This document shows positions 1 through 7,642 of a stretch of DNA of 35,587 nt, piece after piece. Position numbers and translations under genes: made by a program. The DNA lies in assembly GCA_017412025.1 (NCBI GenBank), contig JAFQOY010000136.1, positions 1 through 35,587 of the forward strand, written 5' to 3'. Position 1 is the first letter of the stretch, and each line of letters starts with the position of its first letter. The notes under the pieces are model-generated. The model was not told the DNA's origin, did not search any database, and worked only from the letters and a program-made list of their open reading frames with translations. The stretch is from Clostridia bacterium (GTDB taxonomy: Bacteria > Bacillota_A > Clostridia > Christensenellales > Aristaeellaceae).

Positions 1-738
1 CCGGACATCCATCCGTTCATCAAGTACGGCGTGATGCGCGATGAGAAGTTCGCCGAGCGCATGAAGGGCTGCCTGCTGTTTAAGACCACCGAAGGCAAGT
101 ATATGACGCTTGAGGAGTATAAGACCGCCAACGGCGAAAAGCTTGAAAACAAGATGGTCTACACCTCCGACGCCGCGCGCCAGGATGCGGCAATCCGCCT
201 GTTCACCGAGCGCGGCATCGACGTCGCGGTGCTCGATCAGGCGATCGACGTGAATTTCGTCTCCTACATGGAGTACAGCGCGGGCGCGGACAGCAAGTTC
301 AAGTTCTGCCGCGTGGACGCGGAGCTCGACAGCCTGACCGGCGAGGGCGACGCTCCGGCGCTTGACAGCGAGAAGCTGACCGGCCTCATCCGCGAGGCCG
401 CCGGCAAAGAAGATCTGAGCGTCGAAGTCAAGCCGCTGGCCAACGAAACCATTCCGCTGATGCTGATTGAGGACGAGCAGACCCGCCGCTTTAACGACAT
501 GGGCCGCATCTACGGCCGCAGCGAGTTCAACATGCCGGCCAAGTATTCCGTCGTGCTCAACAGCCGCAGCAAGACCATCCAGAAGCTGGCCGAGAGCGAA
601 AAGAGCGAGCGCAGCCTGCTGCTCACCCGCCAGCTCTACGACCTGGCCGAGCTCTCCCGCCAGCCGCTTGAGGCGGAGCAGATGACAGAGTTCATCCGCC
701 GCTCGATGGAAATCGTGGCGATGGCCGCCGAAATGTAA
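1..738 (+). CDS. htpG: Molecular chaperone HtpG (Hsp90), C-terminal part
   Basis: The reading frame is open from base 1 and continues to TAA at 736-738, so this is the 3' end of a gene that starts outside the window (245 codons visible). The protein matches the middle and C-terminal dimerisation regions of bacterial Hsp90: HPFIKYGVMRDEKF, then the KYMTLEEYK segment, a YTSD motif, and the AVLDQAIDVNFVSYME stretch. Hsp90 is an ATP-driven cytosolic chaperone; the N-terminal ATPase domain is off the window. The helical end (LARQLYDLAELSRQPLEAEQ-like region) fits the dimerisation domain. No oddities are visible. It is followed after 91 bases by a tRNA gene. Confidence 0.9.
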   Translation, partial: PDIHPFIKYGVMRDEKFAERMKGCLLFKTTEGKYMTLEEYKTANGEKLENKMVYTSDAARQDAAIRLFTERGIDVAVLDQAIDVNFVSYMEYSAGADSKFKFCRVDAELDSLTGEGDAPALDSEKLTGLIREAAGKEDLSVEVKPLANETIPLMLIEDEQTRRFNDMGRIYGRSEFNMPAKYSVVLNSRSKTIQKLAESEKSERSLLLTRQLYDLAELSRQPLEAEQMTEFIRRSMEIVAMAAEM

Positions 739-767
739 GCGCTTCGGCGTCCAGGAAGCATTTTTCC

Positions 768-797
768 TTGACACCAATCATATGTATGAATTATAAT
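768..797 (+). promoter_or_regulatory. Promoter of tRNA-Ser
   Basis: TTGACA at 768-773 and TATAAT at 792-797 are both consensus, separated by 18 bases. The predicted start near 804 lies about 25 bases before the mature tRNA 5' end at 830. Confidence 0.8.
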
Positions 798-800
798 AGA

Positions 801-822
801 CGGGCATCCTGACGGATGCCCG
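801..822 (+). other. Hairpin in the tRNA leader
   Basis: CGGGCATCC, four bases, then GGATGCCCG form a perfect 9-bp stem between the promoter and the tRNA. No T-run follows. It would sit at the extreme 5' end of the precursor tRNA. It could also act as a weak end for htpG transcripts. Confidence 0.55.
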
Positions 823-829
823 CTTATAT

Positions 830-917
830 GGAGAGTTGTCCGAGCGGTTGAAGGTGCAGCACTCGAAATGCTGTGAGGGTAAAACCTCCTAGGGTTCGAA
901 TCCCTAACTCTCCGCCA
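830..917 (+). tRNA. tRNA-Ser(CGA)
   Basis: The sequence folds as a class II tRNA. The acceptor stem is GGAGAGT (830-836) paired with ACTCTCC (907-913), with discriminator G and encoded CCA at 915-917. The anticodon stem CAGCA/TGCTG encloses loop CTCGAAA, giving anticodon CGA (serine, UCG). A long variable arm (GAGGGTAAAACCTCCT region) follows, then the T arm with GGTTCGAATCC. The 3' 23 bases (895-917) are also the left attachment site of the downstream element, so integration leaves the tRNA intact. Confidence 0.95.
895..917 (+). repeat. attL core, 23-bp direct repeat inside the tRNA 3' end
   Basis: The 23 bases from TTCGAATCCC to the CCA are repeated exactly at 12910-12932. The bases on either side of the two copies differ, so the repeat defines the crossover region. 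Position in a tRNA 3' end next to a tyrosine integrase gene is classical for integrative elements. Confidence 0.9.
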
Positions 918-921
918 ATAG

Positions 922-957
922 AAAACCCTTGATTTTATTGCAAAATCGAGGGTTTTT
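922..957 (+). terminator. Terminator behind tRNA-Ser, supplied by the element
   Basis: AAAACCCTTGATTTT pairs with AAAATCGAGGGTTTT across a five-base loop (one G-U pair), followed by a run of T. It lies just inside the element, replacing the chromosomal tRNA terminator that was displaced to 12934-12964. Confidence 0.85.
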
Positions 958-977
958 TTGTATTCTTTTTTCCGTTT

Positions 978-998
978 TACCCTTTAATTTACCCTTTA
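978..998. repeat. Left arm-type integrase sites (two copies of TACCCTTTA)
   Basis: TACCCTTTA occurs at 978-986 and 990-998, 12 bases apart. The second copy overlaps the last codons of the integrase gene. The same nonamer occurs twice near the right end (12764-12772 and 12785-12793). Paired short repeats near both ends of a tyrosine-integrase element are what arm-type binding sites look like; binding itself is inferred. Confidence 0.55.
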
Positions 999-2173
999 CA
1001 GGATTCTATAGCCTGAATATGGGCCTGCATCCGGTCTGCGCTCTCCTTCTTCATCTGCGCTGTGGCATGGGCATATGTGTCAAGCGTAAAGGCGGCGGAG
1101 TGGTGTCCGAGGTTGCTTTGCACCGTCTTGATGTCATCGCCTGCCCTGATGGCTGCGACGGCGTAGGAGTGGCGCAGATCGTGAAAACGGGCATCTGGCA
1201 GTCCTGCGGCTTTCACCAGCTTCTTGTATCGCGTGCCGATGGTCTGATGGCACAGGTGCTTGCCGATTTCGTTGGTGAACACAAGGCCGGGAATGTCGCC
1301 CTCGTCCCATGCGCTGCCAGCAATCAGGCGCGCCTCGTTCTGATGGCGGCGCTGCTCTCGAAGAATCTGCATCACATACGGCGCAGGCGTGATGATGCGC
1401 TCTTTGTCGTTCTTCAGCGGCGCAAGGTAATAGCGCCCGCCTTTGAACGGCTCGACTTGAAGCTGCCTTGAGATGGTAATCGTGCCTTGATCGAAGTCGA
1501 TATCAGACCAGCGCAGGCCGAGGATTTCGCCCTTTCTCATGCCGGTATACAGATCAACGACAAATAGACGCTCGTACTTGTCGCCCTCGATGGCTTGCAG
1601 GAAGCTCTTTTCTGCTGTGTCATCGAAGGGCTTTATTTCCATGCGCTCAATTCGCGGAATGGTACAGCTCTCCGTCGGATTGCTGCGGATCAGGCCATTC
1701 ATTACAGCCTGTTTGAGCGCGCTGTGCAGCACGCCATGGATATTCTTGACCGTCTTAGGCTTCAAACTCTTTGGCTCCCGCATGCACTCGTTATAGAATT
1801 TCTGGATTTGCAGCGGCGTCAGCTTTTCAAGGCGCAGAGCACCCAGCGCCGGAATGATATGGTTTTTGATGTTCGTTGCATACGCCCTCTTTGTATAGGG
1901 CTTGACGTCCCCGGTATATTCAGCAAGCCACGCCTCCAGCCATTGAGACACAGACATCTTTGCAGGCTCTACATAAATTCCAGCGTCAACAGAGGCCAGC
2001 GCTTGACGGAGCTTTTGTTGCACTTCTCTCTGTGTTGTGGCGTATACGGAGCGCTGCACCTGTTTGCCCGTTCCGGGGTCACGGCCTATAGTAAACCGAG
2101 CTTCCCAGCGCCCATCTTTCCGCTGCCGGATCGTGCCGCCTCCCTGGGCGTTGCGCGTGGACTTTCGCGGCAT
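989..2173 (-). CDS. int: Tyrosine recombinase (phage-type integrase)
   Basis: The 394-residue integrase catalyses recombination between attP and the tRNA-Ser site. The N-terminal part (residues 10-60, GGGTIRQRKDGRWEARF) is an AP2-like arm-binding domain. Residues about 73-160 are the SAM-like core-binding domain. The catalytic domain has R213 (TGMRKGE), K254, H331 and R334 (HDLRHSY), H357 (LGHHS) and nucleophile Y367 (LDTYAH), so the active site is complete. The ATG follows AAGGAGGC. The gene lies 13 bases after the repressor stop on the same strand, so the two are probably cotranscribed. The stop codon overlaps an arm-type repeat. Confidence 0.96.
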   Translation of the reverse strand: MPRKSTRNAQGGGTIRQRKDGRWEARFTIGRDPGTGKQVQRSVYATTQREVQQKLRQALASVDAGIYVEPAKMSVSQWLEAWLAEYTGDVKPYTKRAYATNIKNHIIPALGALRLEKLTPLQIQKFYNECMREPKSLKPKTVKNIHGVLHSALKQAVMNGLIRSNPTESCTIPRIERMEIKPFDDTAEKSFLQAIEGDKYERLFVVDLYTGMRKGEILGLRWSDIDFDQGTITISRQLQVEPFKGGRYYLAPLKNDKERIITPAPYVMQILREQRRHQNEARLIAGSAWDEGDIPGLVFTNEIGKHLCHQTIGTRYKKLVKAAGLPDARFHDLRHSYAVAAIRAGDDIKTVQSNLGHHSAAFTLDTYAHATAQMKKESADRMQAHIQAIESCKG

Positions 2174-2186
2174 ATATCAAGCCTCC

Positions 2187-2738
2187 TTAAAATGGAAGTT
2201 CATCGTCATCTACCTGTGTAAATTCTTCTTGTTTACAAAAGTTTTTTTGGTACATTGGCCCTTGAAGTTTTTTGTCTTTCCATGCTTCAAGAACTTCTTT
2301 GTCTATGTCACCGCTTCTATACAGATGAGCCAAAGTAACATATTTTTCAAAATATGCGTATGCCCAGGCATCAGAACCGGCATGTATCGTAATGACAGTA
2401 TTGTAATATAAGTTTAAATCACCGTCCCTGTTTTCTTCATTCTCAATTGAAACATAGGGAACATTTTCATATAGTGACGACACAAGCCTAATTGCGTCAG
2501 CCTTCGTAAAAGCAATATTTCTTTGGGTGGTATCTATTTTTCGTCCACATAGATCATCAAGCGTAATTCCATAGTATTCTGCAAGCTTCACCGCGGTTTC
2601 AAGCTGCGGTGTTTTTGTTCCCTTTTCGTAAGCGCTCAACGCAGCTGGTGTAATTCCTGCGTAAGTGGCGACTTCTTTTTGTGTACAACCCTTTTCTCTG
2701 CGAAGATTGAATAACGTCTCACTCAACATTTCGAGCAT
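2187..2738 (-). CDS. CI-like HTH transcriptional repressor
   Basis: The product is a 183-residue protein with an N-terminal Xre/Cro HTH (residues about 6-60: LRREKGCTQKEVATYAGITPAALSAYEKGTKTP, then VKLAEYYGITLDDLCGRK). The C-terminal half is not a recognisable LexA/CI peptidase: no clear Ser-Lys pair is visible, so how it is relieved is unknown. The ATG at 2738 is preceded by AAAAGGAG at good spacing; an upstream TTG (2747) is too close to that site. It is divergent from the Cro-like gene at 2915 across an AT-rich operator region, the usual genetic-switch layout. Confidence 0.85.
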   Translation of the reverse strand: MLEMLSETLFNLRREKGCTQKEVATYAGITPAALSAYEKGTKTPQLETAVKLAEYYGITLDDLCGRKIDTTQRNIAFTKADAIRLVSSLYENVPYVSIENEENRDGDLNLYYNTVITIHAGSDAWAYAYFEKYVTLAHLYRSGDIDKEVLEAWKDKKLQGPMYQKNFCKQEEFTQVDDDELPF

Positions 2739-2760
2739 CGAAATCAACTCCTTTTGATTT

Positions 2761-2789
2761 ATTATATTCTATATCGTATAATAAAGCAA
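2761..2789 (-). promoter_or_regulatory. Promoter of the repressor-integrase operon
   Basis: On the minus strand TTGCTT (2784-2789) and TATAAT (2761-2766) are separated by 17 bases and point into the repressor gene. Confidence 0.7.
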
Positions 2790-2861
2790 TATAAATCAAC
2801 CAAATCAATCATTTATATAATTTATATTCAATTTGGTTAATTTACTTTTTATTGGTTGACT
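2789..2861. promoter_or_regulatory. Operator region of the genetic switch
   Basis: This AT-rich stretch between the divergent promoters holds an inverted repeat, ATATAAAT at 2789-2796 and ATTTATAT at 2811-2818. TCAACCAA (about 2797-2804) reappears inverted as TTGGTTGA at 2852-2859, overlapping the rightward -35 box. A related TTTGGTTAA lies between them. These are plausible sites for the CI-like and Cro-like proteins; no binding evidence is available. Confidence 0.5.
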
Positions 2862-2884
2862 TTAATATGATTTGGCTATATAAT
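2856..2884 (+). promoter_or_regulatory. Rightward lytic-type promoter
   Basis: TTGACT (2856-2861), 17-base spacer and TATAAT (2879-2884) make a near-consensus promoter. It drives the Cro-like, excisionase-like and replication genes. Confidence 0.8.
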
Positions 2885-2914
2885 AAACCCATAAAATTAA
2901 ATGGAGGTGATCGA

Positions 2915-3115
2915 GTGAATATTGATAAGGTTAAGATTGAAACAATTCTAGCCGAAAAGGGAATGACACGAGTAAGTCTTTCTTCAACCAGCGGCCTATC
3001 TCCGCAGTCCATCAGCACCATCGTTCGCCGCGGCACATGCGAGCCTAAAACCGCTGGAAAGCTCGCCGCAGGGTTGGGTGTATCGGTGTCCGATATCATT
3101 GCAAGGGAGGCTTGA
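2915..3115 (+). CDS. Cro-like HTH protein
   Basis: The product is a 66-residue protein made almost entirely of one Xre-type HTH: IETILAEKGMTRVSLSSTSG, then LSPQSISTIVRRG, and the closing AAGLGVSVSDII helix. The GTG at 2915 follows GGAGGTGA at 2903-2909. An upstream in-frame start at 2852 falls inside the promoter and is rejected. First gene of the rightward operon and divergent to the repressor, it most likely acts as the opposing switch regulator. Confidence 0.75.
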   Translation: MNIDKVKIETILAEKGMTRVSLSSTSGLSPQSISTIVRRGTCEPKTAGKLAAGLGVSVSDIIAREA

Positions 3116-3117
3116 CC

Positions 3118-3300
3118 GTGGAAAGGCTGACAATGAACGTCTCAGACCTCCAGCAAGCGCTGGGGATCGGAAGAAATCAGGCATACGACTTGGTAAATCG
3201 GGATGATTTTCCCAAAATACGAGTAGGCCGCAAAATCCTGATTCCTCGTGATGCGCTTATTCGCTGGCTGGATAAGCAGACCCAGCAGGCCTTGGGGTGA
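3118..3300 (+). CDS. Excisionase-like HTH_17 (MerR-type) protein
   Basis: The product is a 60-residue protein with a winged-helix excisionase fold signature: VSDLQQALGIGRNQAYDLVNRDDFPKIRVGRKILIPRDALIRWLDKQ. This family includes excisionases (Xis) and small regulators. The GTG at 3118 has AAGGGAGG seven bases upstream; a TTG at 3112 is too close. The gene starts 2 bases after the Cro-like stop, so translation is probably coupled. Its location in the early operon of an integrase element favours a directionality factor, but a purely regulatory role is possible. Confidence 0.7.
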   Translation: MERLTMNVSDLQQALGIGRNQAYDLVNRDDFPKIRVGRKILIPRDALIRWLDKQTQQALG

Positions 3301-3304
3301 TTTC

Positions 3305-4015
3305 GTGGCTTTGCAAAAAGGATTCGTTATCCTTCATCGTTCTTTGCTTTCGTGGGGATGGCATGACGATCCCTCAACGGGCTGGCTGTTCGTCAATCTC
3401 ATTTTGATGGCTAATTGCGCGCCGGTGGAATGGAAAGGGATCAAGATTGAGCGTGGGCAGCTCGTGACAGGTCGAAAGTCGCTTGCAGAACAAACAGGCC
3501 TTTCAGAGCAGTCTGTAAGAACTGCGCTCAATCACCTGAAATCAACCGGTGAAATAACCATCAAGCCAACCAACAAATACAGCCTGATAACCATTGTAAA
3601 TTATAGGAAATTTCAGGACATCCCCGAAACATCAACCAGCAAGCTAACCAGCAAGCTAACCAGCAATCAACCAGCAGCTAACCAGCAGCTAACCACAACA
3701 GAACAAGAAGAACAAGAAGAACAAGAAGTAGTATATGCGTCTGCTGCCGAAGATGACCTCTTTGACCAGATAGCAGCCCATCAACGCGCAGACGATCTGA
3801 TAAGGCGTTACCGCCTCCCTGACAGCGATCCTACGCGGGAAGCGGTGTTAGAGGACGCGGAGAAGGTTGGCTTTGATCGGCTGGAGGAGGTATTGAAACA
3901 GGCGTCTCTTAGCAATAACCGGCAAGGGCTTTCTGTGAATTTCTATCGGACGGTACTCAATGGCAGCGGAAAACAAAAGGAGGCAAACATTTATGCCGGA
4001 TATAGACAGCTTTAA
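3305..4015 (+). CDS. Phage-type replication initiator (replisome organiser)
   Basis: The product is a 236-residue protein. The N-terminal 110 residues resemble the winged-helix domain of Firmicute phage replisome organisers (VALQKGFVILHRSLLSWGWHDDPSTGWLFVNLILMAN, then RGQLVTGRKSLAEQTGLSEQSVRTALNHLKSTGEI). A low-complexity linker follows (TSKLTSKLTSNQ, a Gln-rich run and EQEEQEEQE), then an acidic helical C-terminal domain that may recruit the helicase. The linker is encoded by five AACCAGC repeats that look like iterons. The GTG at 3305 follows GGGGTGA; the next gene overlaps by 23 bases. Origin binding is inferred. Confidence 0.7.
   Translation: MALQKGFVILHRSLLSWGWHDDPSTGWLFVNLILMANCAPVEWKGIKIERGQLVTGRKSLAEQTGLSEQSVRTALNHLKSTGEITIKPTNKYSLITIVNYRKFQDIPETSTSKLTSKLTSNQPAANQQLTTTEQEEQEEQEVVYASAAEDDLFDQIAAHQRADDLIRRYRLPDSDPTREAVLEDAEKVGFDRLEEVLKQASLSNNRQGLSVNFYRTVLNGSGKQKEANIYAGYRQL
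3634..3686 (+). repeat. Five AACCAGC iteron-like repeats inside the initiator gene
   Basis: AACCAGC occurs at 3634, 3646, 3658, 3669 and 3680, about one helical turn apart (12, 12, 11 and 11 bases). Because the spacing changes from 12 to 11, the heptamer is read in all three codon phases. Selection therefore looks to be on DNA rather than protein. Phage initiator genes often carry their own origin (lambda O is the known case), so a replication origin is plausible. Confidence 0.6.
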
Positions 4016-5282
4016 CGGCTCTCAGGCGTCAGAGCGTGCTTTTGTCGGCGCGGTGGTCAATGGATATACGCGCGCTACAGATCATGGCTTGAAAACGTCG
4101 GATTTCTCCGATGAATTTTGCAAGTCTGCTTTCTCTGCCTGCCTCCAGCTCGAAACGCAGGGCAAGCATGCCGACATCGTGACCATGTTCGATGACTTCC
4201 CGGATATAGATAGCGGCGCGCTGATTGCGCTGACGCAGGAGGCATCTTTTGAAAAGCACCTTGTCGAGCAGCACGCGGAAAACATCCGCAGCGCCGGACA
4301 GCGCAGGCGGATCAAAGAGTTATTCCTCAAGGCCGCGCAAGCCGCACAGGACACGGCGCAGCCGCTGGAGGATGTAATTTACAAAACGCGCGTTTATCTT
4401 GATAAGACAGCCGCGCAGAGCGCCACAGAAGGCCATGTAAGCGGAACGGACGCGCTTGTTGACTTCTGTATGTGGCTGGATAAGAAAGAGCCGGAAAAGG
4501 CGATTTCTACGGGTCTTTCAAAGATTGATGCATGTCTCAGTGGCGGCTTGAAAGGTGGCAGGCTCTATGTCATCGGAGCGCGAACGGGGGTAGGCAAATC
4601 GGCGCTGATGTGTTCGATGGCAACAGCGGCGATCAAAAAGGGCGAAAAGGTGCTGTATATCTCTCTGGAAATGGGAGCGCGGGAGAACGTAGCGCGTATG
4701 ATTGCCTCTGTTTCCGGCGTGTCTCTGGGCAGGATCAACAACCGCCCTACCCTTTCGGATGGTGATCACGGCGCAATAATCGAATCCTGCGCACTTCTCC
4801 CGGGCGACAATTTCCGCTTCTCCACCAGAGCGCGAACGCCGGAGGATATACGCCGCGCAGCGCTCAAGATGCGCGCTCAGACGGGCGTTGATATGGTCGT
4901 CGTCGATTATCTTCAGCTTTTACAGCCGGATATCAAGGCGTCTTCCCGCGTGGAAGCGATCGGAGCTATCACCCGCGCGCTCAAGCTGCTGGCGATGGAA
5001 TTAGACATTCCTGTCCTCTCTGCTGCTCAGGTCAACCGCGCAGGAGCGCAGGGCGGCGGTGCGCCGCGCCTCTCTGATCTGCGCGAATCCGGCAGCATCG
5101 AACAGGATGCTGATGTGGTATTCCTCATGCACCGCGAAGACGGGCAGGAATCAGAGGAATGCAAGAAAGTAGACATTTTCATTGCAAAGAATCGGCAGGG
5201 GAATACAGGATATGCGAAATTCATTTTTAACGGCGCATTGATGCGATTCTATCCGCTGCAGGAAAGGAGGCAGGCCGGATGA
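3993..5282 (+). CDS. DnaB-type replicative helicase
   Basis: The product is a 429-residue protein with a short N-terminal DnaB-like domain (residues about 10-130) and a RecA-like ATPase. Walker A is GARTGVGKS (195-203), followed by the YISLEMG segment. Walker B is VVVDYLQL (302-309), with a following LKLLAMELDIPVLSAAQVNR motif and DLRESGSIEQDADVVFLMHR. These are hallmark DnaB family blocks. The ATG at 3993 has AAAGGAGGC upstream and overlaps the end of the initiator gene, so the pair probably forms an initiator-helicase module at the element's own origin. The 3' end overlaps the next ATG by 4 bases (ATGA). Confidence 0.92.
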   Translation: MPDIDSFNGSQASERAFVGAVVNGYTRATDHGLKTSDFSDEFCKSAFSACLQLETQGKHADIVTMFDDFPDIDSGALIALTQEASFEKHLVEQHAENIRSAGQRRRIKELFLKAAQAAQDTAQPLEDVIYKTRVYLDKTAAQSATEGHVSGTDALVDFCMWLDKKEPEKAISTGLSKIDACLSGGLKGGRLYVIGARTGVGKSALMCSMATAAIKKGEKVLYISLEMGARENVARMIASVSGVSLGRINNRPTLSDGDHGAIIESCALLPGDNFRFSTRARTPEDIRRAALKMRAQTGVDMVVVDYLQLLQPDIKASSRVEAIGAITRALKLLAMELDIPVLSAAQVNRAGAQGGGAPRLSDLRESGSIEQDADVVFLMHREDGQESEECKKVDIFIAKNRQGNTGYAKFIFNGALMRFYPLQERRQAG

Positions 5283-5473
5283 TTGATCGAATCGAAGGCG
5301 GGCTTGATGTCCTACGCCGGGAGGCGCGCGGAGCACGCGGGAGAAATCGAAGCTGGAGGCGACACAACGAGATCATGCGCCGAGCACAGCAGCACGTCGA
5401 AGCGTGCGGCGGCTCATGGCAGGAATATGAATCGCGCCTGAAGACTGAGTTTGCAGAACTCATGCGGATTTAA
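5279..5473 (+). CDS. Small Arg-rich protein of unknown function
   Basis: This 64-residue ORF begins at an ATGA overlap with the helicase stop, which implies translational coupling and supports it being real. The protein is rich in Arg and Glu (REARGARGRNRSWRRHNEIMRR) with a helical second half. No family was recognised. A nucleic-acid or helicase partner role would fit the charge and position but is only a guess. Confidence 0.55.
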   Translation: MIDRIEGGLDVLRREARGARGRNRSWRRHNEIMRRAQQHVEACGGSWQEYESRLKTEFAELMRI

Positions 5474-5484
5474 GGGGGGGAGCG

Positions 5485-5592
5485 ATGCGCACAAGATCAC
5501 CGCCGAAAATAAGTTATGCATACACACATGCGAACGGGCAAAGAGGAAATATGCTGAAAAAGCGTCGGGAGAAGCGGGAAAGGAGAAAATAA
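5485..5592 (+). CDS. Tiny basic protein, unknown
   Basis: ATG at 5485 follows a strong AAGGGGGGG site. It reads 35 codons (MRTRSPPKISYAYTH... ending KKRREKRERRK) to TAA at 5590-5592, four bases before the next GTG. The C-terminal half is almost entirely Lys, Arg and Glu. The good ribosome binding site and tight packing support expression; no family was recognised. It could simply be a leader that feeds ribosomes to the tape measure gene. Confidence 0.4.
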   Translation: MRTRSPPKISYAYTHANGQRGNMLKKRREKRERRK

Positions 5593-5595
5593 ACC

Positions 5596-7578
5596 GTGGA
5601 TTTGTTTACGCTCAAGGCGACGCTCGGTCTTGACACGAGCGAATACCAGCGCAAGGTGAGCGAGATTATCGATCAGGCTAAGAAGGACGGAGAGACGCTG
5701 AGCGACGCGCTGAGCGCCGGAAAACCGAGCGTATCCATGCCTGCATCCGGCGGACAGACGCAGACGGGCGGCGGATGGACGTTTGGTAAGCAAGTTTCCG
5801 CCGAGATTGCAGCACAAAAGGTGATGGATGTTGCTCAGTGGGTTATCGATGCCGGCAAGGAATCCGTCGGCCTGGCGTCAAGCCTTGAAGAAGTGCTGAA
5901 CGTTGTTGATGTTACGTTCGGCGAGAATGCCGGAAAAATCGACAGATGGTCGCAGATGCAGGCGGGAGATTTCGGGCTGTCTGAGATGCAGGCGAAGCAG
6001 TTTGCCGGTTTTTACGGAAACATGCTGCAGGCCGCAGGCATCAGCGCCGATCAGAGCGCGGAGATGGCGATGCAGCTGTCCCAGCTTGCCGGCGACATGG
6101 CGTCTTTTTACAATATCGGCATCGAGGAGGCTTACGGCAAGATTCAGTCCGGCCTCGCTGGCGAGACGGAGCCGCTCATGCGCTACGGCATCGATATGCG
6201 CGCGGGCGCGCTGGAGGAATACACAGGCCGGAAGCTCAAGGACATGACGACCGCCGAACAGCTGCAGGCGCGCTATGATTACCTCATGGAGCGCTCCGCG
6301 CCCGTGCAGGGAGACTATGAGCGCACGGCTGAAGGCTATGCCAACAGCCAGCGAACGCTTGAAAACAACCTGAACAGGCTGAAGACGCAGTTCGGTGATC
6401 AGATTATGCCGGTGCTGACCGCAGGAACAAATGCAGCGAACAAATTCTTCGAGGCGATCTATGCGCAGAGCGCTGAGGAAACTCTGGAAGGCATCGACAA
6501 TGCAGCAGAAAATGCAAAGGACGGTATCGGCGAGGCGGCGGAAAACGCGCGCGCGATGGTCGGCGTGCTGGATGATTATGGCGACAAAACAGCCCTTACC
6601 GCTGACGAGCAGGCGCGCTGGGATGCAGTTGTGAAAGAACTTGTCCGCACGATACCGGAGCTCAGTACGATGATTGACAGGCAGACTGGCGAGATCGACG
6701 GCGGAACGGCGGCACTCATGGCGAATATCGACGCATGGGAAGAGGCCGGAAAGGCCGGCGCGGATACGGCGGCGATGGCGGAAAAAGAGAAGATGCTCAC
6801 CGACATCAACGCGGAGATTGCGCAGGAACAGGCGATGCTTGATGTGGCGCAGAAGCGGTTTGAGCAGAGCCAGGGCGAAGTGATTGCGCTGGGCGCAAGC
6901 GTGGCAGAAACGCTCGGCAGGGAGTTTGACGGGACGGCAGAGAGCGTGAAGGAACTGCTTTCGACCAACATCGGACGGAGTGAAGCGCTCAAAACCGGTC
7001 TGAGCAAGCAGGAACTGCTCGATCTTATGCGCCCGGTGTCCGACGCGGCAGAGGCCATTGAGGAGCACAAAGAAAACATTGCCGCGCTGCAGCAGGAATA
7101 TGCGACGGTAGAACAAAGCATTGCAGGCGACAGCGGATTAATGAGCGATATCGTCGCGGAAACGGCTGGAAGCGTGACAGAATCCTTTGCAGAAATCGAG
7201 CAGGCGACGAACAGCGTCGTAGCCAATTTTGACCAGCGCAACAGCGCATACGCAGCGTCATACGGCACGGGTATAGCTGCCGCAGATGGGCTGAACGACG
7301 CATTGCCGGCATACGCCGCAGCGGCCGGACAGTATACGTTCGCACCCGCGCGCCCTCCGGCTGCAGGGGCGCTTGCAAGGGACGAAGCAATAGCCAGGGA
7401 GATGACCAGAGAAATGGACGCAAGGGGCGGGGATGACGCGCTGATTGAGGAAGTCCGCGCACTGAGGCAGGATATATCGCAGATGCAGATCGTGATGGAC
7501 AACGGCGCGTTGGTTGGGCAGATTGCCCCAGGAATCAACAGATGGCTTGGACAAGAGGTAGCAAGACATAGGAGATAA
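5596..7578 (+). CDS. Phage tail tape measure protein (short form)
   Basis: The product is a 660-residue protein. Residues about 70-270 carry the conserved tape measure block: SLEEVLNVVDVTFG, then FGLSEMQAKQFAGFYGNML, SAEMAMQLSQLAGDMASFYN, GLAGETEPLMRYGIDM and NNLNRLKTQFGDQI. The rest is Ala/Glu-rich and helical with no obvious membrane segment. The end, IVMDNGALVGQIAPGINRWLGQEVARHRR-like, resembles the usual tape measure C-terminus, so the protein looks complete rather than truncated. Tape measure proteins set tail length and occupy the tail lumen. This one has no other tail gene near it and lies upstream of the terminases, which is odd. Start is GTG at 5596, with AAAGGAGA upstream. Confidence 0.88.
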   Translation: MDLFTLKATLGLDTSEYQRKVSEIIDQAKKDGETLSDALSAGKPSVSMPASGGQTQTGGGWTFGKQVSAEIAAQKVMDVAQWVIDAGKESVGLASSLEEVLNVVDVTFGENAGKIDRWSQMQAGDFGLSEMQAKQFAGFYGNMLQAAGISADQSAEMAMQLSQLAGDMASFYNIGIEEAYGKIQSGLAGETEPLMRYGIDMRAGALEEYTGRKLKDMTTAEQLQARYDYLMERSAPVQGDYERTAEGYANSQRTLENNLNRLKTQFGDQIMPVLTAGTNAANKFFEAIYAQSAEETLEGIDNAAENAKDGIGEAAENARAMVGVLDDYGDKTALTADEQARWDAVVKELVRTIPELSTMIDRQTGEIDGGTAALMANIDAWEEAGKAGADTAAMAEKEKMLTDINAEIAQEQAMLDVAQKRFEQSQGEVIALGASVAETLGREFDGTAESVKELLSTNIGRSEALKTGLSKQELLDLMRPVSDAAEAIEEHKENIAALQQEYATVEQSIAGDSGLMSDIVAETAGSVTESFAEIEQATNSVVANFDQRNSAYAASYGTGIAAADGLNDALPAYAAAAGQYTFAPARPPAAGALARDEAIAREMTREMDARGGDDALIEEVRALRQDISQMQIVMDNGALVGQIAPGINRWLGQEVARHRR

Positions 7579-7591
7579 AGGAGAAGGAATC

Positions 7592-7642
7592 TTGGAGAGA
7601 GAGACATTCACTACAATTCTTCCCTCATACGCATTCATGTGA
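7592..7642 (+). CDS. Possible leader peptide coupled to the Cys-rich gene
   Basis: TTG at 7592 follows AAGGAGAAGG and reads 16 codons to a TGA at 7640-7642 that overlaps the GTG start of the next gene (GTGA). The downstream GTG has no ribosome binding site of its own, so this short ORF may deliver ribosomes to it. Evidence is positional only. Confidence 0.3.
   Translation: MERETFTTILPSYAFM

Noticed and set aside
3634..3730. CRISPR-like array
   Set aside because: The units are 11-12 bases with no spacers and lie inside a coding gene; iterons or low-complexity DNA fit better.
5451..5633. 60-codon frame spanning the end of one small gene and the start of the tape measure gene
   Set aside because: Overlaps both neighbours out of frame; the 5485-5592 frame has the ribosome site instead.
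5878..7607. Minus-strand frames of 343 and 412 codons opposite the tape measure gene
   Set aside because: The plus-strand frame has the conserved tape measure blocks; the antisense frames have none.
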